A stretch of DNA of 64,000 nucleotides from assembly GCF_036194065.1 (NCBI RefSeq), contig NZ_CP108095.1:3906001-3970000 (forward strand), read 5' to 3'. The translations under genes were made by a program, and so were the position numbers. The notes beneath the pieces were generated by a model. That model had not been told where the DNA came from. It saw nothing but the letters and a program-made list of their open reading frames with translations, and did no database searches. This DNA comes from Streptomyces sp. NBC_00239. GTDB lineage: Bacteria > Actinomycetota > Actinomycetes > Streptomycetales > Streptomycetaceae. Shown here piece after piece: positions 36,251 to 44,069 of the stretch; within the stretch, counting starts at the first letter, position 1, and each line of letters begins with the position of its first letter.

Positions 36251-36842
36251 CGAGTAGTCGCCTTCCTTCAAAGGCCCGCCCGAGCGTGACCTCGTCCGCG
36301 TACTCCAGATCTCCCCCGACGGGGAGCCCGCTGGCCAGGCGGGTGACCTTGAGGCCCATCGGCTTGATCATCCGGGCGAGGTAGGTGGCGGTCGCCTCGC
36401 CCTCCAGGTTCGGGTCGGTGGCGAGGATCAGCTCGGTCACCGCCCCGTCGGCGAGGCGCGCGAGCAGCTCGCGGATCCTCAGGTCGTCCGGGCCGACGCC
36501 CTCGATCGGGCTGATCGCCCCGCCGAGCACGTGGTACTTGCCCCGGAACTCGCGGGTCCGCTCGACCGCGACCACGTCCTTGGGCTCCTCGACCACACAG
36601 ATCACCGTGGGGTCGCGGCGCGGGTCCCGGCAGATCGTGCACTGCTCGTCCTGGGCCACGTTCCCGCAGACCGAGCAGAACCGGACCTTGTCCTTGACCT
36701 CCAGCAGCGCGTGCGCGAGTCGGCGGACGTCGGTGGGCTCCGCCTGCAGGATGTGGAAGGCGATCCGCTGGGCGCTCTTGGGCCCGACGCCGGGCAGCCT
36801 GCCCAGTTCGTCGATCAGGTCCTGGACCACGCCTTCATACAA
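36243..36842 (-). CDS. recR: recombination protein RecR
   Basis: The 199-residue protein has the helix-hairpin-helix ([17 protein letters not shown]), the C4 zinc finger (CSVCGN then CTIC) and the Toprim domain ([12 protein letters not shown]) of RecR. RecR works with RecF and RecO to load RecA at gaps. The start codon is TTG, with AGAAGG upstream; the protein then begins MYEGVVQDL as in relatives. It lies 55 bp after the YbaB gene, a gene pairing found in many bacteria. Confidence 0.95.
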   Translation of the reverse strand: MYEGVVQDLIDELGRLPGVGPKSAQRIAFHILQAEPTDVRRLAHALLEVKDKVRFCSVCGNVAQDEQCTICRDPRRDPTVICVVEEPKDVVAVERTREFRGKYHVLGGAISPIEGVGPDDLRIRELLARLADGAVTELILATDPNLEGEATATYLARMIKPMGLKVTRLASGLPVGGDLEYADEVTLGRAFEGRRLLDV

Positions 36843-36896
36843 CGGACTGCCTTCTCTCTGCTACGGGTGACGTACGTACGGTAGTGGCGCGGCGGG

Positions 36897-37241
36897 TCAG
36901 AAGGGGAGACCCGGGATGCCCGAACCGCCGCCGAGACCCTGGGCCAGCGGGCCGAGCTTCTCCTGCTGGAGCTGCTGGGCGTTCTCGTTCGCCGCCTGGA
37001 CGGCCGCGACGACCAGGTCGGCGAGGGTCTCGGTGTCCTCCGGGTCGACCGCCTTGGGGTCGATCACCAGCGCGCGCAGCTCACCGGAACCGGTCACCGT
37101 GGCCTTCACGAGACCGCCTCCGGCCTGGCCCTCGACCTCGGTCGCAGCCAGCGCCTCCTGGGCCGCCGCGAGGTCCCGCTGCATCTGCTGGGCCTGCTGG
37201 AGCAACTGCTGCATGTTGGGCTGACCGCCACCGAAATTCAC
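36897..37241 (-). CDS. YbaB/EbfC nucleoid-associated protein
   Basis: The 114-residue protein shows the YbaB fold ([15 protein letters not shown], then [20 protein letters not shown]). Dimers bind DNA as small nucleoid proteins. The start is a GTG. It is the first gene of a likely unit with recR and the DUF5063 gene. An inverted repeat (CAACTCT/AGAGTTG, 37318-37339) lies about 80 bp upstream. Confidence 0.93.
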   Translation of the reverse strand: MNFGGGQPNMQQLLQQAQQMQRDLAAAQEALAATEVEGQAGGGLVKATVTGSGELRALVIDPKAVDPEDTETLADLVVAAVQAANENAQQLQQEKLGPLAQGLGGGSGIPGLPF

Positions 37242-37488
37242 GGGTCACACACTCCTTGTCGTTCGCTCAAACCGAGCCTACGTGCTCCCCGCGCGCGGCG
37301 CCCTACGCCGTGAGGACCAACTCTTTCGAGTGAGAGTTGCCGCCCTGCCGTACCTGATCAAGACCTCCTTGAGGGCGGAAAACCCGGGATTCGTCGCCCA
37401 TCCCCCGCCGTTCGGCGGTAGGAAGGGGTGGCGCATGATTGCGCACACGCGCACCACCACACGTCAGCGCAGGCAGAGGGAGTGCCGG

Positions 37489-38211
37489 GTGAGCCAGCCG
37501 GAAATGCAGCCCGAGGGGCCGCCCCGGGAGGAGGGCGGGGAGGATCTGACCGGCAGGCCGTTCCCCCTCGGCGACTGGGGCGAGCCCGCCGAGCGCCTGG
37601 ACGAGCTCTACCGCTGGGTCGAGGCCGACGCGCTGCGCACCTCCGAGTGGTACCTCTCCGACCGCGCGTGGAAGCGTCGCGGTGCCCGCGTGCTGCGCGG
37701 CGCGGCCGCGGTCGGCGCCGTGACGGGCGCGGCCCTGCCGCTGCTGGAGCTGGCCGGGGCGGTGCCGGGGGCCGCCTCGTACGGATTCCTCTCGCTGCTG
37801 CTCGCGGCCGCCGCGCTGGCCTGTGACCGGTTCTTCGGCCTGACCTCGGGGTGGATGCGGGACGTGGCCACCGCGCAGGCGGTGCAGCGGCGGCTGCAGA
37901 CCCTCCAGTTCGACTGGGCCTCGGAGAACGTGCGCGAGGTGCTCGGCCCGACCGAGGGCACCGCCAGCGAGGCCGCCGAGCGCTGCCTGACCGTGCTGCG
38001 GCGCTTCTCGGAGGACGTGACCGAACTGGTGCGCTCCGAGACCGCGGACTGGATGGTGGAGTTCCGCGCCGGCCCGGCGCCCCTGCTGATGCAGTCCCTG
38101 GCCGGTACGGCGCCGCGCCCGGAGCCGGGCAGCCACCCGAGCCGGTTCCCGCTGCCGCCGGGCACCCGGCCGAACATGCCCCGCCAGCGTCCCCCCGAGC
38201 AGCCGCGCTGA
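37489..38211 (+). CDS. SLATT-domain membrane protein
   Basis: The 240-residue protein has a helical lead (LDELYRWVEADALRTSEWYL), two membrane helices (about residues 67-87 and 93-113) and a following helical segment (WMRDVATAQAVQRRLQTLQ). This is the pattern of SLATT domains, two-helix effectors often linked to nucleotide-signal conflict systems. Here it stands alone beside housekeeping genes, with no nucleotide cyclase or sensor nearby. The GTG at 37489 has GAGGGAG at good spacing; an ATG at 37435 would extend it. Confidence 0.78.
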   Translation: MSQPEMQPEGPPREEGGEDLTGRPFPLGDWGEPAERLDELYRWVEADALRTSEWYLSDRAWKRRGARVLRGAAAVGAVTGAALPLLELAGAVPGAASYGFLSLLLAAAALACDRFFGLTSGWMRDVATAQAVQRRLQTLQFDWASENVREVLGPTEGTASEAAERCLTVLRRFSEDVTELVRSETADWMVEFRAGPAPLLMQSLAGTAPRPEPGSHPSRFPLPPGTRPNMPRQRPPEQPR

Positions 38212-38230
38212 GCGGCCCGGGGGGACCGGC

Positions 38231-38296
38231 CCCGGCCGGCCGGGCGTGATCCCGGTCGGCCGGGGACGGCCGACGGGTGTGGTCCCGGTCGGCCGG
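38231..38296. repeat. GC-rich inverted and direct repeats between convergent genes
   Basis: The spacer holds a perfect 14-bp palindrome (38231-38244) and two copies of CCCGGTCGGCCGG (38251-38263, 38284-38296), 33 bp apart. They may form terminator hairpins for the SLATT gene and the opposing gene. Confidence 0.5.
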
Positions 38297-38297
38297 A

Positions 38298-38960
38298 TCA
38301 GCTGAAGATGATCATCGAGCCCTGGCCGAGGCTGCGCGTCGCGGCCGCGTGCAGGCCCAGCCAGACGTGGCGCTCCCGTGCGAAGGGGCTGTCGTCGTGC
38401 GGCATCGAGGGGGCGGGCTCCTCCAGCGCGGTGGGCCGCCCCGGCGGGGCGGGTGCCATCGGAGGGTTGCCCGGGTCTATGCCGATGACCGGGGCGACGA
38501 AGATCAGTTCCCGCAGCAGGCCCTGCGCGGACCCCAGCGGGCCGCCGCCGCCGAGCAGCTCCTCGTTCGCCAGGGGCGCCGCGAAGTCCACGGGCACGTA
38601 CGCGCCCGCGTGGTCGTAGTGCCAGACCAGGTGCGACTGCTGCGCGGTGGCCTCGAACATCTCCAGCAGCTGCTCGTAGTCGCCGCCCAGCTCGTCCACC
38701 GGGGTCACCGGCAGCCCGCAGATGTGCAGCAGGTAGGCGCGCCGCAGGAAATGCAGGGCGTCGTAGTCGAAGCCGGCGACGGGTGCGACATCACCCGAGA
38801 GCCCCGGCATGTACGCGAAGACCGGCACGGAAGGCAGTCCGGCTTCGCCCAGCGCACGGTCGTAGGCGGAGATCTCCTCCGCGAAGGGGTTGTCGGGGCT
38901 GTGGCACAGCACGTCGACAAGGGGGACCAGCCACAGGTCACAGGCCACACGGGCTCCCAT
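38298..38960 (-). CDS. conserved hypothetical protein, 220 residues
   Basis: The protein has no membrane helix or signal peptide. It begins MGARVACDLWLVPLVDVLCH and is rich in Pro, Leu and acidic residues. I do not recognise a domain. Its codon use is normal for the region and the frame is clean, so it is a real gene. I chose the ATG at 38960 over longer frames. It stands alone, convergent with the SLATT gene and 117 bp from the glycosyltransferase stop upstream. Confidence 0.7.
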   Translation of the reverse strand: MGARVACDLWLVPLVDVLCHSPDNPFAEEISAYDRALGEAGLPSVPVFAYMPGLSGDVAPVAGFDYDALHFLRRAYLLHICGLPVTPVDELGGDYEQLLEMFEATAQQSHLVWHYDHAGAYVPVDFAAPLANEELLGGGGPLGSAQGLLRELIFVAPVIGIDPGNPPMAPAPPGRPTALEEPAPSMPHDDSPFARERHVWLGLHAAATRSLGQGSMIIFS

Positions 38961-39077
38961 CGTTGTCCGCCGATCGGCCCAGCGTAGTGTGCCGGGCACC
39001 GTGCGCGAAGGGGTCCGGGCCCGGCGGCCCTTACCGGCGCGGTGCCGGGACCCGGCCGCCGGGGAGCGGGGCACCTG

Positions 39078-41645
39078 CTACGTGAAGTGGTAGCGCCAGA
39101 CCCAGCAGTCCAGGACGCGCTCCGGGGGCCGTCCCAGCAGCTCGGTGACGACCTGCTTGAGCTCCTCGGCGCGCTCCTCCCCGTCGGGCAGCACCAGCGC
39201 GCCCGCCTTCCACCAGTCCAGGTCCGCGCGGGCCTGGGCCTGCCAGTCGGGGCCGATCTGCGGGGGCTCCTTGCCGCCCCGGACGTCGCCCAGCATGTTC
39301 GAGGTGTGGCGCGGGGTGGCCCCGTAGATGCCGATCCGGTCCGGGCCCCACGGGCCGTTGAAGTAGCCGCCCGGGAGGCGGAAGCCGAAGTCCTGCCGCA
39401 CCTGCCAGTGCAGGGCGTCGGCCGAGCCCGGGTCCGGCAGCGGCACCGTGACCAGGGTGCGGCCGGGCGGCACGTACTCCCGCCAGCGGCCCTCGGCCAC
39501 GAACATCGGCACCGCGGCGCGGTCGCGCACCGCGAACGGCGTCGGGACGATCGGCAGCAGCGCGGCCGCCACCACGGCCAGGGCCAGGATCCGGTGCTTG
39601 CGGACGGGAACGGTCCGGATGCGGTCCAGCCCCAGCGCGACCAGGATGCCGAGCGCCGGAGCGCACACCATGCCCACGCGCCCCTCGATCACCGATTCGA
39701 AGAGCGGCTTGTCGGCGAGCAGCTTCCAGGGACCCGGCAGCACCACCTCGGTGCCCGGGATCTGGATCCGCTGCCCCAGCGACAGCCAGGCGGCGACCAC
39801 CGCGGTCACGGTGAGCGCGCGGACCGCGGTCCGCTGCCACAGGGCCGCCGCGATCCCCGCGCACAGGGCGAGCAGCGGCCAGCCGTAGAAGGCGTTCTGC
39901 TCGGTGCGGTTCAGCGCCAGCTTGTCCGCCTGCGCCTCGTCGCCGAACAGCGAGCGCTGGGCGTACTCCACGAAGGCCCGCGGGCTGTTGCCGGCCGCGT
40001 CCCCGTGCAGCACCGAGTGGTAGCTCTGCGGCCCGAAGAACTGCCAGTACAGCGGGAAGGCCACGATCGGCACCGAGACCGCCGCGGCGATGCCCAGGCC
40101 GCGCAGCAGCGGGCGCCACACCTCGCGCGTGACGTCCGGGCGCATCACCCCGTACGCCGCCGCGAAGGCCAGCATGCCCAGCGCGGCCAGCAGGAACGGC
40201 TCCTCGCCGAGGAAGACCTGGTACGCCGAGAACAGCCCGAGCAGCACCCCGTCCCGGCGCACGTTGCGCTCGTGCCCCGGCGCGCACAGCCGCAGCGCGC
40301 GGTCCACGATCACCGGGATCATGAAGAGCACGCAGAAGTTCGGATGGGCGTTGGCGTGCGAGATCATCGGCGGCGCGAAGGCCGCCAGCGCGCCGCCGAC
40401 GGCCGCCGCCCAGCGGCCGGCCACCAGCCACCGCCGGATCAGCCAGTACCAGGCCAGCGCGGTCCCGGCGAGCCCGAAGGTCAGCACGATCGCCCAGGTC
40501 ACGGTGGGTCCGAAGGCCAGGGTGACGGGCGTCAGCGGGACGGACAGGCCGAGCATCACGGTGTTCGCCATCAGGTTGACGCCGTCGGGCATGCCCTGGA
40601 ACGTCGAGAACAGCGGATTGCGCAGGTGGGAGACGTTGTCCGCGGTGACCGCGAAGAACCACTCCCACTGGTTCTGGTCCTGGCCGGCGTCCGCGAGGTA
40701 GCGGCGGTCCAGGTCCGCCCACAGGCCCTTGTACAGCAGGAACGCGCCCAGCAGGTACAGCGCGGCGACCGCCAGGCCGCCCGCCTTCAGCCGGCCCAGC
40801 TCACCCAGCATCCGCAGGTAGTCGGCGGGCCGGACCTTGGAGCCCTCCTGGTGCGCCCAGCGCACCGGAACCTCCGCGACCGCCCACTTCTGCTGCCGGA
40901 AGTAGCGCAGGACCTCCACGTCGATGCCCCAGCCGTCGAGCCGGGAGGCGGCGAAAGCGGCGCGCGCCCGGTCGCCGTCGAGCAGTTTGAAGCCGCACTG
41001 GGTGTCCCGGATCCCCGGGACGGCCACCGCGCGGATGACCTTGTTGCCGGCCCGGCCCATCAGCTCGCGCAGCCGGCCCTGGTGGCGTTCTATCTCGGAT
41101 TCGGGGTGGGCGCGCGAGCCGATCGCCGCCTCCACCTGGTCGCTCCCGGCCTGCGTGAAGGCCTTCTCCAGCCGCTCCAGCTCCTCGACCGGCGTCGCCA
41201 GGTCGGCGTCCATGAGCAGCACCCGCTGCCCGGCCGAGGCCAGCACGCCCAGCCGCAGGGCATTGCCCTTGCCGCGGTTGTGCTCGGAGACGACGAGGCG
41301 GATCCGGGGCTCGGCGGCCGCGGCGGCCCGCACCAGTTCGGCGGTGCGGTCGGCGGAACCGTCGTCGACGACGATGAGCTCCCAGTCGCCGCGCCCGGTG
41401 CCGACGTGCCCGTCGAGGTAGGCGCGCACGGCGTCCAGGGTGGGCCCGATGCGGGCCTCCTCGTCGTACGCGGGAACCACGACGCTCAGCTCGACGGCGC
41501 CCAGCCAGCGCGCCTCACCGGGCGGGCGCGCGGGGGCGGGCACGGAGGCGGATGCCGGTGCGGATGCGGGAGTGGGCGCGGGCGCGTGTGCGGGCCTTCC
41601 GTGGTCGGCGGGGGCCGGCGTGCCGCGGTCGGCGGGGGTGGTCAC
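39078..41645 (-). CDS. GT2 glycosyltransferase fused to a large membrane domain
   Basis: The 855-residue protein starts with a Pro/Ala-rich lead of about 45 residues. A GT2 domain follows (VVVPAYDEEARIG, then VVDDGSADRT and LLMDADLATP) of the dolichyl-phosphate-sugar synthase type. The remaining 540 residues hold about ten membrane helices, like GT-C or YfhO-like sugar-transfer proteins. One chain may therefore both make a lipid-linked sugar and use it outside the membrane. The GTG start overlaps the stop of the GntR gene (GTGA) and has AGGAGGG close by; longer frames to 41828 are antisense-like. Confidence 0.87.
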   Translation of the reverse strand: MTTPADRGTPAPADHGRPAHAPAPTPASAPASASVPAPARPPGEARWLGAVELSVVVPAYDEEARIGPTLDAVRAYLDGHVGTGRGDWELIVVDDGSADRTAELVRAAAAAEPRIRLVVSEHNRGKGNALRLGVLASAGQRVLLMDADLATPVEELERLEKAFTQAGSDQVEAAIGSRAHPESEIERHQGRLRELMGRAGNKVIRAVAVPGIRDTQCGFKLLDGDRARAAFAASRLDGWGIDVEVLRYFRQQKWAVAEVPVRWAHQEGSKVRPADYLRMLGELGRLKAGGLAVAALYLLGAFLLYKGLWADLDRRYLADAGQDQNQWEWFFAVTADNVSHLRNPLFSTFQGMPDGVNLMANTVMLGLSVPLTPVTLAFGPTVTWAIVLTFGLAGTALAWYWLIRRWLVAGRWAAAVGGALAAFAPPMISHANAHPNFCVLFMIPVIVDRALRLCAPGHERNVRRDGVLLGLFSAYQVFLGEEPFLLAALGMLAFAAAYGVMRPDVTREVWRPLLRGLGIAAAVSVPIVAFPLYWQFFGPQSYHSVLHGDAAGNSPRAFVEYAQRSLFGDEAQADKLALNRTEQNAFYGWPLLALCAGIAAALWQRTAVRALTVTAVVAAWLSLGQRIQIPGTEVVLPGPWKLLADKPLFESVIEGRVGMVCAPALGILVALGLDRIRTVPVRKHRILALAVVAAALLPIVPTPFAVRDRAAVPMFVAEGRWREYVPPGRTLVTVPLPDPGSADALHWQVRQDFGFRLPGGYFNGPWGPDRIGIYGATPRHTSNMLGDVRGGKEPPQIGPDWQAQARADLDWWKAGALVLPDGEERAEELKQVVTELLGRPPERVLDCWVWRYHFT

Positions 41646-42322
41646 TTGCCCTCCTGCGGGAGGGTGTCGGCCCAGTCCAGGGCGTGCTGGTTGTACTCGC
41701 GCACGAGTCTGCGCACCTCGTCGGCGTCGCCGCGGGTGACCGCGTCGACCAGCGCCCCGTGCCCGGTCCACAGGTCGCCGCGCATCCCCGCCTCGTGTTT
41801 GAGGTGCGGGACGGCGAAGACCCAGCACTGCACGCGGATCCGGTGCAGGAACTCGGTGATGTAGGCGTTGCCGACCAGCCCGCTGAGCTCCCGCCAGAAG
41901 CGCAGGTCGTAGCCGATCAGCACTTCGAGGGAGCCGCTCTCGGCCGCCCGCCGCGCCTCGTCCGCGCGGCGGCGTACGGAGACCAGCGCCTCGCCGGCGC
42001 CGGGACCCGAGGCCCGCTCGGCCAGCCGCCGGAAGATGCCGTCGACGATCAGCGTGCGGGCCTCGACCATGCCGCGGAAGTCGTCGACGGTGAAGACGCG
42101 CACGCGGAAGCCGCGGTGCTGCACGGAATCGAGCAGTCCTTGCGCGGACAGGTCGACCAGCGCCTCGCGCACCGGGGTCGCGGAGACCTCGTACTGCTCG
42201 GCGATCTGCTTGACCGTGAACTCGGTGCCCGGCGGCAGACGCCCCGCCAGCACCTCGTCACGCAGCGCGTCCGCGATCTGCTGGCGAAGTGTGTTGCGGG
42301 TGACAGCTCCGCTGCCGGCCAT
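41642..42322 (-). CDS. GntR-family regulator (FadR/FCD subfamily)
   Basis: The 226-residue protein has an N-terminal winged helix (FTVKQIAEQYEVSATPVREAL). Its C-terminal FCD domain is all-helical and has the metal-site aspartate and histidines (e.g. DLWTGHGALVDAV). FCD regulators respond to small acids. The upstream neighbour on the same strand is a class III aminotransferase, so an amino-acid-derived effector is plausible. It is translationally coupled to the large glycosyltransferase downstream. Confidence 0.88.
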   Translation of the reverse strand: MAGSGAVTRNTLRQQIADALRDEVLAGRLPPGTEFTVKQIAEQYEVSATPVREALVDLSAQGLLDSVQHRGFRVRVFTVDDFRGMVEARTLIVDGIFRRLAERASGPGAGEALVSVRRRADEARRAAESGSLEVLIGYDLRFWRELSGLVGNAYITEFLHRIRVQCWVFAVPHLKHEAGMRGDLWTGHGALVDAVTRGDADEVRRLVREYNQHALDWADTLPQEGK

Positions 42323-42458
42323 GGGGTCCGTCTCCTTAGTAAGGCTTCGGACACCTTAGGCCAGGCCGGGCAGCGGAGTTCCTGGAACCGTCCTGTGATC
42401 CTTGCCGCCCCGGTGGCGTGGAACCGTTGCGGCTGCGATCGGCTGCGGCCGGCCGGCG

Positions 42459-43820
42459 TCAGCCGGAGGTGGTGTGGCGGTCCGCGACGAGGAGCGCCTC
42501 GTCGAGCAGCGCCAGCCCCTCCTTGGCCTCCGCCTCGGTGATGTTGCAGGCGGGCACCACGTGGGTGCGGTTCATGTTCACGAACGGCCACAGACCGGAC
42601 TTCTTGCAGGCCGCCGCGAACTCGCCCATCGGCGCGTTGTCGGCACCGGCCGCGTTGTACGGGACCAGGGGCTCGCGGGTCGTCTTGTCCTTGACGAGCT
42701 CCAGCGCCCAGAAGGCGCCGAGGCCGCGGACCTCGCCGACGCTCGGGTGCCGCTCGGCGATCTCCGCGAGGGCCGGGCCGATCACGTTCTCACCGAGGTG
42801 GGCGGCGTGCTCGACGATGCCCTCCTCGGCCATGGTCGTGAGGGTGGCCACTGCGGCGGCGCAGGCCAGCGGGTGGCCGGAGTAGGTGAGTCCGCCCGGG
42901 TAGGGGCGGGTGGCGAAGGTCTCGGCGATCGCCGCCGAGATCGCGACGCCGCCGAGCGGCACGTAACCGCTGTTGACGCCCTTGGCGAAGGTGATGAGGT
43001 CGGGGGTGACGTCCCAGTGCTCGGCGGCGAACCACTTGCCGGTCCGGCCGAAGCCCGCCATGACCTCGTCGAGGATGAAGACGATGCCGTACCTGTCGCA
43101 GAGCTCGCGGACGCCCGCGAGGTAGCCGGCCGGCGGGGTCATGATGCCGGCGGTGCCCGGGACGGTCTCCAGGATGATCGCCGCGATGGACTGCGGGCCC
43201 TCGAAGGCGATGGTGTCGGCGAGGTGGCGCAGCGCGCGCTCGCACTCCTGCTCCTCGGTCTCCGCGTGGAAGGGGGAGCGGTAGAGGAACGGGCCCCAGA
43301 AGTGCACGACACCGGCGGACGCGGTGTCGGAGGGCCAGCGGCGCGGGTCGCCGGTCAGGTTGATCGCGGCGGCGGTGGCGCCGTGGTACGAGCGGTACGT
43401 GGAGAGCACCTTCGCGCGGCCGGTGTGCAGCCGGGCCATGCGGATGGCGTTCTCGACGGCCTCGGCGCCGCCGTTGGTGAAGAAGATCTTGTCCAGGTCG
43501 CCGGGGGTGCGCTCGGCGATCAGCCGGGCGGCCTCGGAGCGCGTGTCCACGGCGAAGCCGGGGGCGAGGGTGCAGAGCTTGCCGGCCTGCTCCTGGATCG
43601 CGGCGACGACCTTGGGGTGCTGGTGCCCGATGTTGGTGTTGACCAGCTGGGACGAGAAGTCGAGGAACCGGTTCCCGTCGTAGTCCCAGAAGTACGAGCC
43701 CTCCGCGCCGGCCACGGCGAGCGGGTCGATCAGGGCCTGGGCAGACCAGGAGTGGAACACGTGCGCGCGGTCGGCGGCCTTGACGGCCGCCCCGGCCTGG
43801 GGATCGGCATGAGGGGTCAT
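42459..43820 (-). CDS. class III aminotransferase (PLP-dependent)
   Basis: The 453-residue protein has the class III signature: FILDEVMAGFGRTGKWF and the PLP lysine in LITFAKGVNSGYVPLG. Relatives act on omega-amino acids such as beta-alanine, taurine or GABA with pyruvate or 2-oxoglutarate; the exact substrate cannot be read here. I chose the ATG at 43820, which begins MTPHADPQAG, over a frame extending 11 residues upstream. The promoter must lie in the 249-bp gap shared with the divergent Ser/Thr kinase gene. The GntR gene 136 bp downstream may control it. Confidence 0.88.
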   Translation of the reverse strand: MTPHADPQAGAAVKAADRAHVFHSWSAQALIDPLAVAGAEGSYFWDYDGNRFLDFSSQLVNTNIGHQHPKVVAAIQEQAGKLCTLAPGFAVDTRSEAARLIAERTPGDLDKIFFTNGGAEAVENAIRMARLHTGRAKVLSTYRSYHGATAAAINLTGDPRRWPSDTASAGVVHFWGPFLYRSPFHAETEEQECERALRHLADTIAFEGPQSIAAIILETVPGTAGIMTPPAGYLAGVRELCDRYGIVFILDEVMAGFGRTGKWFAAEHWDVTPDLITFAKGVNSGYVPLGGVAISAAIAETFATRPYPGGLTYSGHPLACAAAVATLTTMAEEGIVEHAAHLGENVIGPALAEIAERHPSVGEVRGLGAFWALELVKDKTTREPLVPYNAAGADNAPMGEFAAACKKSGLWPFVNMNRTHVVPACNITEAEAKEGLALLDEALLVADRHTTSG

Positions 43821-43881
43821 GCGGGCAAGGCTAAAAGTCCACGGGTTGGACACGACATCGGCATCCGGTAAGAGCGGAAGG

Positions 43882-43916
43882 GGGTCGCCTCGGCAGTGTG
43901 TCTGCCGAGGCGACCC
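43882..43916. other. strong hairpin in a divergent intergenic region
   Basis: A perfect 15-bp stem (43882-43896 with 43902-43916) with the loop TGTGT lies between two divergent genes. It has the shape of a terminator, yet no annotated gene ends there. It may end a short unknown transcript or act in an mRNA leader. Confidence 0.6.
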
Positions 43917-43999
43917 TCTGCGTGTCGGGACCCCCGGGTGCGTCGAACCCCTGCCGGACCGTACGTCCGCCCCCGGCGGGCCATCCGTACACCTCGGGC

Positions 44000-44028
44000 T
44001 GCGACGGACTGCTGTCGGCCACTATCCT
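44000..44028 (+). promoter_or_regulatory. predicted promoter of the Ser/Thr kinase gene
   Basis: TGCGAC (44000-44005) and TATCCT (44023-44028) are 17 bp apart, about 40 bp before the kinase start. The -10 match is fair and the -35 weak. Confidence 0.4.
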
Positions 44029-44069
44029 CGGCCCGTTCGGCCAGTCCTAGGGGGAGGGACCTCGCGGCG

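Noticed and set aside
37489..38211. SLATT protein as part of a complete nucleotide-signal defence system
   Set aside because: No CD-NTase, SMODS or SLOG sensor gene is adjacent; the neighbours are recR, YbaB and an unknown protein.
39042..41864. 940-codon open frame on the plus strand opposite the glycosyltransferase
   Set aside because: Shadow of the real minus-strand gene; its codons lack the expected third-position bias and it matches no family.
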